Positions 17,373 to 24,955 of a stretch of DNA of 64,000 nt are shown here, one piece after another. The DNA comes from DATKRB01 sp035532415 (lineage in GTDB: Bacteria > Actinomycetota > Acidimicrobiia > Acidimicrobiales > RAAP-2): positions 1-64,000 of the forward strand of contig DATKRB010000009.1 in the NCBI GenBank assembly GCA_035532415.1. Direction: 5' to 3'. The translations under genes and the position numbers were made by a program. Position 1 is the first letter of the stretch. The number at the start of each line of letters is the position of its first letter. Below the pieces are notes generated by a model. That model did no database searches. It was not told the DNA's origin and saw only the letters and a list, made by a program, of their open reading frames with translations.

Positions 17373-18491
17373 TCACTCCGGGTTGTTGCCGGCCTCAGGG
17401 TCGTCGGGAGTCCGGTCGAGCACCCTCGGAAACTGCGCCGAGCCCAACCGGGGACGATGGAGGAACCAGGGAGCGGGTGGCGGCATCAGCAGCACCGTCA
17501 GCTTGTCGACGATCTGCTCGTAGTTGACCCGCCAGCCGGCGAAATGCCGCCAGGCCTCCTCCACCGAGCGTTCCACGGGGAAGTCCACCTTGAGCAGCCG
17601 CCGGTAGCCCTCGGCGAACTCGTCGCGGGTGAGGCGGATGTCGGTGGTGGGCAGGGGGTCGGGGTCGTAGCTGATCTGCATTGGCCCGGCCAGCGAGCGG
17701 AGGCAGTTGATCCCCATCTGCAGGCACGTGCGCGACTGCCTGGGGGCCGAGCCGGGGCAGGTGGCATCGTGCAAGGCCGCCGCGTCGAGCATGGCCGTCA
17801 GCCCGGTCAGCCACGATCGGCTGGGGACCGGTGACCGGAACCACATGAGCGAGGGATAGTTGGCGTGGCTCTCCGCCACCTGCGCCGACCAGCGCTCCCA
17901 CGTCCCGTACAGGGCAGGGAGCTCGGTCATGATGTGGAACCACTGGTGCCGCACGAGGATCTCGGGGCCCCACGCCGGCGTCCCTGCCCGGGTGGCGAGC
18001 AGCGTCACCTCCGCCTCGCGGGCCGAGAACGCCGAGTAGAGGGTGGGCAGGTAGGCGATCTCGAGCGCGATGACCAGCAGTCCCGTTCCCGCGGCGACGA
18101 CCTCCAACGTCGTCGTCCCGGAGTGCCGGCCCGTTTCGATCCCGAGGGTGAACACCGACGAAGCCGAGATGGCCAGCCCGTGACCGAGAGTCGATCCGCT
18201 GGTCCACCACGCCATCAGCCCGAACCCGATCACCAGGAGGCACAGCCAGACGACGAAGAGCAGCACCATGCCGAGGGGCCCGGCGACCGACATCATGCGG
18301 TCCTTGGCCTCGTAGGTCCCGGCGCGCAGCGTGACCCCCCGGACCATCGCCGCAAGGTTCTTGACGATGGAACGGAGCAGCCGGGACGATGCGGCCCTGG
18401 GCACCACCAGCGTGGTGAAGACGCTCGCCGAGGTCCCGGTCAACACCGCGATCCCGACGATGAAGCCGCCCAATCCAACCGTTGTCCCCAT
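17373..18491 (-). CDS. Channel-like membrane protein
   Basis: A 372-residue protein with four hydrophobic segments in the N-terminal 190 residues and a soluble C-terminal half. Helices 3 and 4 flank a short re-entrant-looking segment, SSVFTLGIETG, which sits where the selectivity filter (TxGYG) lies in two-helix ion channels, but the canonical residues are absent. The C-terminal part, with many Trp and His residues, resembles no domain I know. It lies between two paralogous MFS transporters and is co-directional with the second, whose stop is 87 bases upstream. Ion-channel function is a suggestion only. Confidence 0.62.
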   Translation of the reverse strand: MGTTVGLGGFIVGIAVLTGTSASVFTTLVVPRAASSRLLRSIVKNLAAMVRGVTLRAGTYEAKDRMMSVAGPLGMVLLFVVWLCLLVIGFGLMAWWTSGSTLGHGLAISASSVFTLGIETGRHSGTTTLEVVAAGTGLLVIALEIAYLPTLYSAFSAREAEVTLLATRAGTPAWGPEILVRHQWFHIMTELPALYGTWERWSAQVAESHANYPSLMWFRSPVPSRSWLTGLTAMLDAAALHDATCPGSAPRQSRTCLQMGINCLRSLAGPMQISYDPDPLPTTDIRLTRDEFAEGYRRLLKVDFPVERSVEEAWRHFAGWRVNYEQIVDKLTVLLMPPPAPWFLHRPRLGSAQFPRVLDRTPDDPEAGNNPE

Positions 18492-18534
18492 CCAGAGATG
18501 ATGGCCTCGGGCGCCCGGCCTCGCTGGGATGCGC

Positions 18535-18594
18535 GAGCCGGGTCAGGACCCGGCGGCTGTCTCCTTTGCCGAGCCGGGTCAGGACCCGGCGGCT
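18535..18594. repeat. Tandem direct repeat with internal hairpins at an MFS stop codon
   Basis: Two identical 24-base copies (18535-18558 and 18571-18594), period 36. Each contains a perfect eight-base inverted repeat with a two-base loop (GCCGGGTC / GACCCGGC). The right-hand copy encodes the last residues and stop codon of the MFS gene; the left copy lies just beyond it, so the pair may also act as a double terminator. Confidence 0.85.
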
Positions 18595-20384
18595 TCCTTC
18601 GTCGCCAACCGGGCCAGCTCGGCGGCTACCGCTCGCTCGTGCGCCTCCGCGTCCCGCTTGGCCTGACGAGGGCTCCAGCGGCCCTTGGTCAGGAAGATGA
18701 GAGGGACGAAGATCGCCATGCCGGCGAAGTCGACCCAGAACCACCGCTGCCACTGCCCCGGGGACCGGACCAACCCGTCCTGCAACACCTTCAGGTGCGC
18801 CTGGTTGGCCGCCAGGTAGTCGAGTTGCTCGGTATAGGGCTCGACAAGGGTCTTCAGCTCCGTCTGGTACCGCACGACCTGAGCGAAGTCGGCCGGTCCC
18901 AACGCCTTCACCGCGGCGACGACGTTGGCCGGCGAAGGGTCGGCGGAGACGGCGTTGACGACGGCCTGATTGGCCTTGATCTTGCTCAGCAGTGCGGCGT
19001 GCTGCTGCGCGAACGCCACCGACTTCGGGTGCTGGGCGAGGAATTGCTGGATCTGGGCCGTGGCGTAGGGGGTGTTGTCGACCACGGGATTGACGCTGTT
19101 GATGACCACCGGGAGGAAGATGAACGAGATCCCGACGACCAGGCGAAGGATCCAGCCCCAGAGCGCCAGCCCCGTGCCGACGAGGGCTGGGTTCCTCGCC
19201 TCCACCGTCTCGGTGTACCCGGCCATCCACGGCGCGTAGGCGATCGCCACGAAGATCGCCAGCGCCGCCGAGATCAGGGCCAGCGTATGGTAGTCGGTGT
19301 GGGGATGCCCGGCCCTGGTGAGGAAGACCACCAGCATGGCCATCGCCCCGAGCGACCCGACCAGCATGAAGGGCTTGCGAACGCGCAGACGGTCCGACAG
19401 GACGCCCACCACGATGAGGGCGATGATGTCCGCCGCCCAGAACCAGGTGTTGAGCCCGTTGGCCTGGGTCACGCTGAAGGGCGTCCCGTCCGGGTTCTTG
19501 AACGTCACCGCGTAGTAGATCGTGAAGAACGAAGCGGCGACGTAGTAGAAGAGCAGGAACATGGCGATCCCGAGGGACGATCCGACCAGGTCCCACTTGA
19601 GGATCTGGCGCCAGGGTCGATCGATCGCCGCGCGGAGTTGCTCGGCCGTGATCCCCCGTGACCGCGACTCAACGAGGGTCCGGTCGTTGATCGAGACCAT
19701 GAGCTGATCGCGGATCCTGGGCGAGAGGTCCTTCAGGAAGAACAGGGCCAGGACGAACGTGCCGATGGCGGTCAGCCCGGAGATGATGAACTGGCTCTGC
19801 CAGTCCCCGAAGTGGTCGAGCGTGTGATTGGCGACGACGCTGACCACCAGGCTCCCGGCGACCGGGCCGACCGTCCAGAAGCCCATGGCCGAAGCCCTCC
19901 CCAGCTGCGGGCTGAAGTCGCGGACCAGGGCCGGCGTGGCCACCAGGATGGCCCCCTCGACAAGGCCGACGGCGGAGATGATCACGGCGAAGGCCCATTC
20001 GGTGTGCGCGTTCGGCACACCGACCGCGATGAGCAGACCCACGATCACCAGGCCGTAGATCACGAGATTGCTGCGACCCAGTCGGTCGGTCCGGCTCGCC
20101 GGCAGCGAGGCGAACGCCCCGATCAGATTGGAGACCACGACGATGCCCACGTAAAAGGAGAAGGACATGTGGTACGTGGTGAGGATGTTCGGCGTCACCC
20201 CGGTCTGCGTGAAGTAGGTGTAGTAGAGGACGACGGTCGCAGCCACTGCGATGGCCAGGTAGCCGGTCCTCTGCCTCCCGGATGGATAGTCGTCGATCTC
20301 GTGGTGGAACAGGAACCGGTAGACGGGCCCGTGGCCCCGCGTGGCCGCCGGAGGTACCGGTGTCGTGATGTCCGCCGTGGCCAT
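18579..20384 (-). CDS. MFS transporter with long extracytoplasmic loop
   Basis: A 601-residue paralogue of the transporter at 15590, again with twelve helices, MFS loop motifs (ASRTDRLGRS; LSDRLRVRKP) and an insert of about 130 mostly helical, Ala/Gln/Val-rich residues before helix 12, ending PGQWQRWFWV. The second-half loop also carries an extra FKNPDGTPFS segment. GGGGGGATCAGA before the ATG at 20384 makes this start clear, despite an open frame upstream. Its stop lies inside a 36-base duplicated hairpin. Substrate unknown; the shared loop architecture with its neighbour suggests the pair handle related compounds. Confidence 0.88.
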   Translation of the reverse strand: MATADITTPVPPAATRGHGPVYRFLFHHEIDDYPSGRQRTGYLAIAVAATVVLYYTYFTQTGVTPNILTTYHMSFSFYVGIVVVSNLIGAFASLPASRTDRLGRSNLVIYGLVIVGLLIAVGVPNAHTEWAFAVIISAVGLVEGAILVATPALVRDFSPQLGRASAMGFWTVGPVAGSLVVSVVANHTLDHFGDWQSQFIISGLTAIGTFVLALFFLKDLSPRIRDQLMVSINDRTLVESRSRGITAEQLRAAIDRPWRQILKWDLVGSSLGIAMFLLFYYVAASFFTIYYAVTFKNPDGTPFSVTQANGLNTWFWAADIIALIVVGVLSDRLRVRKPFMLVGSLGAMAMLVVFLTRAGHPHTDYHTLALISAALAIFVAIAYAPWMAGYTETVEARNPALVGTGLALWGWILRLVVGISFIFLPVVINSVNPVVDNTPYATAQIQQFLAQHPKSVAFAQQHAALLSKIKANQAVVNAVSADPSPANVVAAVKALGPADFAQVVRYQTELKTLVEPYTEQLDYLAANQAHLKVLQDGLVRSPGQWQRWFWVDFAGMAIFVPLIFLTKGRWSPRQAKRDAEAHERAVAAELARLATKEAAGS

Positions 20385-20467
20385 TCTGATCCCCCCACCC
20401 TGATCACGTGGTCTTTCCGTCCACCGTCGACCGTAGTCCATCGGCGCGGAAACATGGGGGACGAGGC

Positions 20468-20785
20468 TCAGGCGAAGGGCAGCTGCGGAGCGTCGGCCAA
20501 CGAGGGGGCGGCGCGGCCCGGGCGGGCCCTCGGCGGGTGCACCCGCTCCGGCGGGAACGACCGTACCTTCCGGTCGCCCGGCCTCCCACCCACCACCTCC
20601 ACCCACTCGCCACCGGTGCGGTCGTTGCGCACGTGGGCGATGAACTCCCAGACCGCCGAGCGCATCCCGGGGCCCGATACCTCCACCGCGTCCCCGGGAT
20701 GGACGCCCGCCCACGTCTGCGAACGGTGCAGGTGGCTGGGGTGGCCCGCCGGGGGCTGGGCCCGACCGAGCCCGGATCGCTTCAT
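20468..20785 (-). CDS. Conserved small hypothetical protein
   Basis: A 105-residue soluble protein whose central 55 residues (from GDAVEVSGPG to RSFPPERVHPP) look conserved: a beta-rich patch with WEFIAHV, GEWVEVVGG and a basic KVRSF turn. I recall small actinobacterial proteins with this pattern but cannot assign a function. Both ends are Pro/Arg-rich and probably disordered. It is transcribed away from the RecB-like gene with a 12-base tandem repeat between them, and is 84 bases upstream of the MFS start. Confidence 0.6.
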   Translation of the reverse strand: MKRSGLGRAQPPAGHPSHLHRSQTWAGVHPGDAVEVSGPGMRSAVWEFIAHVRNDRTGGEWVEVVGGRPGDRKVRSFPPERVHPPRARPGRAAPSLADAPQLPFA

Positions 20786-20870
20786 GCCGACCCTTCTTAC
20801 TCCATCGGGCTTCCTCCATCGGGTGGACGGGCACGCCAGGGGCGACGGGACCCCTCCGATCCCGCCAGGA

Positions 20871-20914
20871 GGTCGCGCCAGGGGTCGCGCCAGGGGTCGC
20901 GCCAGGAGGTCGCG
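20871..20914. repeat. 12-base tandem repeat
   Basis: Three perfect copies of GGTCGCGCCAGG (20871-20906) plus a partial fourth in the gap between two divergent genes. The RecB-like promoter candidate lies 46 bases further on. Confidence 0.85.
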
Positions 20915-20959
20915 ACGGGGCGCCGACCGCCGTCCCCCATGTGTGTCACACCCCGGTCG

Positions 20960-20965
20960 TAACCT
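20960..20965 (+). promoter_or_regulatory. Candidate leaderless -10 element of the RecB-like gene
   Basis: TAACCT sits exactly six bases before a GTG at 20972, so transcription would begin at or next to the start codon. This favours GTG 20972 over GTG 20966, which would lie inside the promoter spacer. No Shine-Dalgarno is visible. Confidence 0.5.
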
Positions 20966-20971
20966 GTGAAC

Positions 20972-21766
20972 GTGTCCCTCGCCGTCCCCCGGTCGCTCTC
21001 CCCCTCGAAGGTGTCGTCCTTCACCAGCTGCCCGCTGGCCTTCCGGTTCACCGTCATCGACCGGCTGCCCGAGCCGCCGTCACCCCACCTGGTCAAAGGG
21101 ACCCTCGTTCACGCGGCACTCGACCGGCTCATGTGGCACCACCCACCCGGCCTGCGCAGCCCCGAGACTGCGAAGGCCGAGCTTCTCGCCGCGTGGGACG
21201 CCATGCGCGACGACGCCGAGGTGCAGGGGCTCGGCCTTTCCCCCGAGGAGGCGGCTGCCTTCCTGGCCGATGCCGAGGTGCTCGTCAGGAACTACTTCTC
21301 GCTCGAGGATCCCGACGGGATCCGGGCAGCCGGCGTGGAGCTGGGGCTCGAGGTCGTTCTGGGAGGGACCCGGTTGCGGGGGATCATCGACCGTCTTGAC
21401 GTGACCCCCGACGGCAGGCTGGTGGTCATCGACTACAAGACCGGACGCGCTCCGCCGCCTCGCTTCGAGCAGGGTCGGCTCTCGGGTGTCCACATCTACG
21501 CGCTCCTCTGCGAGCGGGTGCTCGGGCGAACGCCCGACGAGGTACGGCTCCTGTACCTGCGCGATCCGGTGACCATCACCGCCACTCCGAGCGAGCAATC
21601 CGTTCGGGGGCAGCAGCGCCGGACGATGGCCGTATGGACCGCCATCGAGCGCGCCTGCGCGACCGAGGACTTCCGCCCCAAGCCGTCCTCGCTCTGCAAG
21701 TCGTGCAACTTCCAGTCGTCGTGCCCGGCGTTCGGCGGCACCCCGCCGCAGACTCTGGCCTCGTGA
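20972..21766 (+). CDS. RecB-like PD-(D/E)XK nuclease with Fe-S cluster cysteines
   Basis: A 264-residue standalone nuclease of the Cas4/AddB-RecB fold (PDDEXK_1). The active site reads GTLVHAALD (His47), GIIDRLD (Asp140) and VVIDYKTG (Asp154, Lys156). Four cysteines, one at residue 20 and three at 242, 245 and 251 (CKSCxxxxxC), match the iron-sulphur staple of AddB/Cas4 nucleases. No helicase or cas gene is nearby. The stop overlaps the GTG of the next PAP2 gene (GTGA), so they are coupled, though no functional link is apparent. Role in DNA end processing is inferred. Confidence 0.85.
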   Translation: MSLAVPRSLSPSKVSSFTSCPLAFRFTVIDRLPEPPSPHLVKGTLVHAALDRLMWHHPPGLRSPETAKAELLAAWDAMRDDAEVQGLGLSPEEAAAFLADAEVLVRNYFSLEDPDGIRAAGVELGLEVVLGGTRLRGIIDRLDVTPDGRLVVIDYKTGRAPPPRFEQGRLSGVHIYALLCERVLGRTPDEVRLLYLRDPVTITATPSEQSVRGQQRRTMAVWTAIERACATEDFRPKPSSLCKSCNFQSSCPAFGGTPPQTLAS

Positions 21767-22413
21767 GCTCCGTCACCGACGCCGGTGGACCGGCACCCGT
21801 CCCACCCCCGAGCGGGTCCCCGACGGCGACGCGTGATGCCCTGACGACCCTGACGACCCTGACGACCCTGACGACCCTGACGGCGTGCGACGCGGCTCTC
21901 GACCGCCTCTTCGACCGGGTGCGCGGCCATGCGGGGGCGGACACCACGGCCCTGGTGGTCTCCAACCTGGCGGACTACGGCTTCATCTGGGCGGTCCTGG
22001 CTGCAGGCAAGGGCCTCGGCGGCAGGCGAGATCGCCGCCGCGCGCTGCGAGCACTCGCTGTGGCCGGCGTGACCTCGGCCTCGGTCAACGCCGTGGTGAA
22101 GGCCCTGGTCCGGAGGGAACGCCCCGAGGGTGCGACGCCATCGGGGGAAGATCGCCTCCCGGTGCGCACGCCGAGCTCTTCGAGCTTCCCGAGCGGTCAC
22201 ACCCTCGCGGCCTACTGCACGGCGATCGTCCTCGCCGAGTCTCCGGCGCAATTGGCGACGTTCGTCCTGTTCGCCACGGCGGTCGCCGCCAGCCGGGTCC
22301 ACCTGCGTGCCCACCACGGGACCGACGTACTCGGCGGGGCGATCATCGGGGCCGCCACCGGCATGCTCGGGCGCCGGCTGCTCATGAACCGGATGGAACC
22401 GACGCCTGTCTGA
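21763..22413 (+). CDS. Phosphatase PAP2 family protein
   Basis: A 216-residue membrane phosphatase. After a Pro-rich leader and a Leu-Thr-Thr repeat (about residues 28-39), the PAP2 motifs appear: KALVRRERP, FPSGHT and SRVHLRAHHGTD. It is smaller than the PAP2 protein at 5715, with about four or five helices. The GTG start overlaps the RecB-like stop. Its likely substrate is a polyprenyl or phosphatidyl phosphate. The in-frame nine-base tandem repeat near the 5' end means length may vary between strains. Confidence 0.85.
   Translation: MSSVTDAGGPAPVPPPSGSPTATRDALTTLTTLTTLTTLTACDAALDRLFDRVRGHAGADTTALVVSNLADYGFIWAVLAAGKGLGGRRDRRRALRALAVAGVTSASVNAVVKALVRRERPEGATPSGEDRLPVRTPSSSSFPSGHTLAAYCTAIVLAESPAQLATFVLFATAVAASRVHLRAHHGTDVLGGAIIGAATGMLGRRLLMNRMEPTPV
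21841..21882. repeat. In-frame nine-base tandem repeat in PAP2 gene
   Basis: Four copies of CTGACGACC plus CTGACG encode Leu-Thr-Thr units before the first membrane helix of the phosphatase. Copy-number change would keep the frame. Confidence 0.9.
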
Positions 22414-22477
22414 CCATTCCCGACGCAGCCGGAACGTCCCCGGGAATGGGTGGGTCCCGCAGGCTGTTGTGGTGGCC

Positions 22478-23083
22478 ATGGAGCTTCCCTCTTTCGCCGT
22501 CACCTGGGACTACCGCTGCCCTTTCGCCCGCAACGCCCACGAGCATCTCGTGGCCGGGCTCGAGGCCGGGGCCCCCTGGGACGTCACGTTCCTTCCCTTC
22601 TCGCTCAGCCAGGTCCACGTGGCTGACGACGAACCGCCGGTGTGGGACGATCCGGACAGAGCGAAGGACCTGATGGCCCTGGCCGCCGGGGTGATCGCGC
22701 GGGACCGCCACCCCGACAGGTTCCTGGCGGTGCACCGAGGGCTCTTCACCGCCCGCCACGACGAGGGAAGGGACCTCCGCGACCCCGACGTCGTGCGAGA
22801 CGTCGTGGAGTCGGTCGGCGTCCCCGGTGACGAGCTCATGGGTGAGTGGCGGGCCGGGTGGGCGCAGAAGGAGATCCGCGCCGCTCACGAACGGGCCGTG
22901 GCCGACCACGGCGTCTTCGGTGTCCCGACGTTCATCGTCGGCGGGCACGCCGTCTTCGTCCGCCTGATGACCCGACCCGACGGGGACGGCAAGCTGGCCC
23001 GGGCCACGATCGAGCGGACGGTGCGGCTGATCGTCGAGCACCCCGAGATCAACGAGTTCAAGCACACCTCGGTCAGTCACTGA
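22478..23083 (+). CDS. DsbA-family (thioredoxin-fold) protein with a single active-site cysteine
   Basis: About 201 residues with the DsbA fold: an early YRCPFARN segment, an inserted helical domain, and the cis-proline loop GVFGVPTFIVGG. The first motif is CPFA rather than CxxC, so it cannot form an intramolecular disulphide; it looks more like HCCA-isomerase/FrnE-type glutathione- or mycothiol-using enzymes than a disulphide oxidase. There is no signal peptide, so it is cytosolic. I start at ATG 22478; GTGs at 22469 and 22472 are alternatives. Confidence 0.82.
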   Translation: MELPSFAVTWDYRCPFARNAHEHLVAGLEAGAPWDVTFLPFSLSQVHVADDEPPVWDDPDRAKDLMALAAGVIARDRHPDRFLAVHRGLFTARHDEGRDLRDPDVVRDVVESVGVPGDELMGEWRAGWAQKEIRAAHERAVADHGVFGVPTFIVGGHAVFVRLMTRPDGDGKLARATIERTVRLIVEHPEINEFKHTSVSH

Positions 23084-23118
23084 AGCCTCGGTGGACGCCA
23101 CGGGCAACCGGTGGCCAT

Positions 23119-23124
23119 TAGCCT
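23119..23124 (+). promoter_or_regulatory. Candidate leaderless -10 element of purK
   Basis: TAGCCT lies seven bases before the ATG at 23132, with no Shine-Dalgarno between. This is the spacing expected for a leaderless transcript and supports that ATG over the GTG at 23111. Confidence 0.45.
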
Positions 23125-23131
23125 GCCAGCC

Positions 23132-24388
23132 ATGCGGGTCGGGATCGTCGGGGCCGGGCAGCTCGCCCGCATGACCTTGGAGGCGGCGAGCGCCATGGGG
23201 GTCGAGGTCGTCGTCCTCGCGGAGGACCCACACGATTCGGCGGCCACGGTAGCCGGCCACGTGATCGTCGGTTCGCCGGCCGACGGGAGCGGTCTCGCCA
23301 GGCTGGCCGATGCGTGCGACGTCGTCACCTTCGACCACGAGCAGGTGGACCTGGCAGCGGTGAGCGCGCTCGAACGCAGCGGGCGGACGATCCGGCCGGG
23401 TTCGACAGCCTTGCGGGTCGCTGTCGACAAGGCCCGGATGCGGACGCGGTTCGCCGCGGCGGGGATCCCGGTCCCCGCGTTCGCGCTCGTCCCCTCGCCC
23501 GACGCCCCCGGCGCGGGCCGGCCGGAGGGCCGCGGCGAGCTCGGCGGAGGGCGCAGCGGCGACGGATCGTCTCGGGCGGACCGGGTCGCCCGCTCGCTCC
23601 GTGCGGTCGAGAATTTCGCCGCCGAGCACGGCTGGCCCGTCGTGGTGAAGGCCGCCCGCGGCGGCTACGACGGCAAGGGCATCTGGCCGGTCGCCGATCG
23701 CAGGCAAGCCCACGAGGTATGCCGGCAGGCCGACGAGCACGGAACGCCCCTGATCGTTGAGGAGCTGGTCCCGATCACCACCGAGCTGGCCGTGCTGGTG
23801 GCCAGGCGGCCAGGCGGCCAGATGGCCGCCTGGCCGGCCGTCGAGACCGCACAGGTCGACGGCGTCTGCCGCCAGGTCCTCGCTCCGGGGCGGCTCGACC
23901 CGGGAACGGCGGCGGACGCCGTCGGCCTCGCCGAACGGGTCGTCGAGGAGACCGGAGCGGTCGGGGTCATGGCGGTGGAGCTCTTCTCCTCGGGGGACAC
24001 CCTCCTCGTGAACGAGGTGGCGGCCCGGCCGCACAACTCGGGCCACTGGACGATCGAGGGCTCGGTGACCTCCCAGTTCGAGAACCACCTCCGTGGCGTG
24101 CTCGACCTCCCTCTCGGCGACACCGGGCTCACCGCCGACCACGTGGCGTGCGTGAACGTCTTCGGCGCCGAAGACGGAACCGATCCCCGCGACCGGCTGG
24201 GAGCGGCGATGGCGGTCGCTGGCGCCCACGTCCATCTGTACGGCAAGGCGGCGAGACCGGGGCGCAAGCTCGGCCACGTGACGGTCTGCGGTCCCGATCC
24301 CGACGACGTCCTGGCCCGGGCCTGGGCAGCGGCCGGTTCCCTCGGCACTCCCGAGCCGGCCGCGACGAGCCTGGCTAGGGTGACCTGA
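23132..24388 (+). CDS. purK: 5-(carboxyamino)imidazole ribonucleotide synthase
   Basis: A 418-residue ATP-grasp enzyme converting AIR, ATP and bicarbonate to N5-CAIR in purine synthesis. It opens with the PurK nucleotide-fold GIVGAGQLARM, then VVTFDHEQVD and the ATP-grasp core VVVKAARGGYDGKG, with EELVPI, NEVAARPHNSGHWTIEGS and the C-terminal VNVFG block. About 30 Gly/Arg/Ser-rich residues are inserted before the ATP-grasp B domain. It overlaps purE by one base in ATGA, giving a coupled pair for two successive steps. Assignment is secure. Confidence 0.95.
   Translation: MRVGIVGAGQLARMTLEAASAMGVEVVVLAEDPHDSAATVAGHVIVGSPADGSGLARLADACDVVTFDHEQVDLAAVSALERSGRTIRPGSTALRVAVDKARMRTRFAAAGIPVPAFALVPSPDAPGAGRPEGRGELGGGRSGDGSSRADRVARSLRAVENFAAEHGWPVVVKAARGGYDGKGIWPVADRRQAHEVCRQADEHGTPLIVEELVPITTELAVLVARRPGGQMAAWPAVETAQVDGVCRQVLAPGRLDPGTAADAVGLAERVVEETGAVGVMAVELFSSGDTLLVNEVAARPHNSGHWTIEGSVTSQFENHLRGVLDLPLGDTGLTADHVACVNVFGAEDGTDPRDRLGAAMAVAGAHVHLYGKAARPGRKLGHVTVCGPDPDDVLARAWAAAGSLGTPEPAATSLARVT
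24376..24381 (+). promoter_or_regulatory. Candidate internal leaderless -10 element of purE
   Basis: TAGGGT lies exactly six bases before the purE ATG, inside the end of purK. It could give purE its own leaderless transcript besides the purK read-through. Confidence 0.35.
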
Positions 24389-24921
24389 TGGCCGGCCTCG
24401 GAGATCCGAGCTCCCCGACCCCGCCCGTCGTGGCGGTCGTGATGGGCAGCTCGTCGGACCACGCGGTCATGCGGGGGGCGACCGAGGTCCTCGGCCGCTT
24501 CGGGGTCGCCTCCGAGGCCCGGGTGCTCTCGGCCCATCGCACCCCCGCCGAGATGCTCGAGTTCGGCCACCGGGCCGCGGAACGGGGGATCCGGGTGGTG
24601 ATAGCCGGTGCCGGTGGGGCCGCCCACCTCCCGGGAATGCTGGCGGCGGCGACCGTCCTGCCGGTCATCGGCGTCCCGGTGGCCCTGGCCAATCTCTCGG
24701 GTCTCGATTCCCTCCTCTCGATCGTCCAGATGCCGAGGGGGGTCCCGGTGGCCACCGTGGCCATCAACGGGGCGCGCAACGCTGCCCTCCTGGCTGTTCG
24801 CATCCTGGCGCTGTCGGACGAGCGGCTCGCGCTGGCGATGGCCGGATACCAGCAGGAGCTGGCGGCGGAGGCCCGAGCGCAAGACGACGGGCTCGCCGAG
24901 GAGCTCCTCGCCGGCGAGTGA
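24388..24921 (+). CDS. purE: N5-carboxyaminoimidazole ribonucleotide mutase (class I PurE)
   Basis: A 177-residue PurE that isomerises N5-CAIR to CAIR, the step after PurK. Family landmarks are complete: MGSSSD near the N-terminus, SAHRTP, the GAGGAAHLPGM loop and PVIGVPV...SIVQMPRGVPVATVAI. Length fits the usual 160-180 residues. The start codon shares a base with the purK stop. Found next to purK, as in most bacteria that use the two-enzyme route. Confidence 0.97.
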   Translation: MAGLGDPSSPTPPVVAVVMGSSSDHAVMRGATEVLGRFGVASEARVLSAHRTPAEMLEFGHRAAERGIRVVIAGAGGAAHLPGMLAAATVLPVIGVPVALANLSGLDSLLSIVQMPRGVPVATVAINGARNAALLAVRILALSDERLALAMAGYQQELAAEARAQDDGLAEELLAGE

Positions 24922-24943
24922 CCGGCAGGGGCCGATCGGGCGC

Positions 24944-24949
24944 TACCGT
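24944..24949 (+). promoter_or_regulatory. Candidate leaderless -10 element of the ChbG-like gene
   Basis: TACCGT lies exactly six bases before the GTG at 24956; TGACCG about 19 bases further upstream could be a -35. No Shine-Dalgarno precedes the GTG. Confidence 0.45.
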
Positions 24950-24955
24950 CTTGAC

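Noticed and set aside
20871..20914. Short CRISPR array
   Set aside because: Units are directly adjacent with no spacers, and no cas1, cas2 or effector gene is nearby despite the Cas4-like nuclease.
20960..20971. GTG at 20966 as start of the RecB-like nuclease
   Set aside because: It lies inside the spacer of the leaderless -10; GTG 20972 gives the six-base spacing seen at neighbouring genes.
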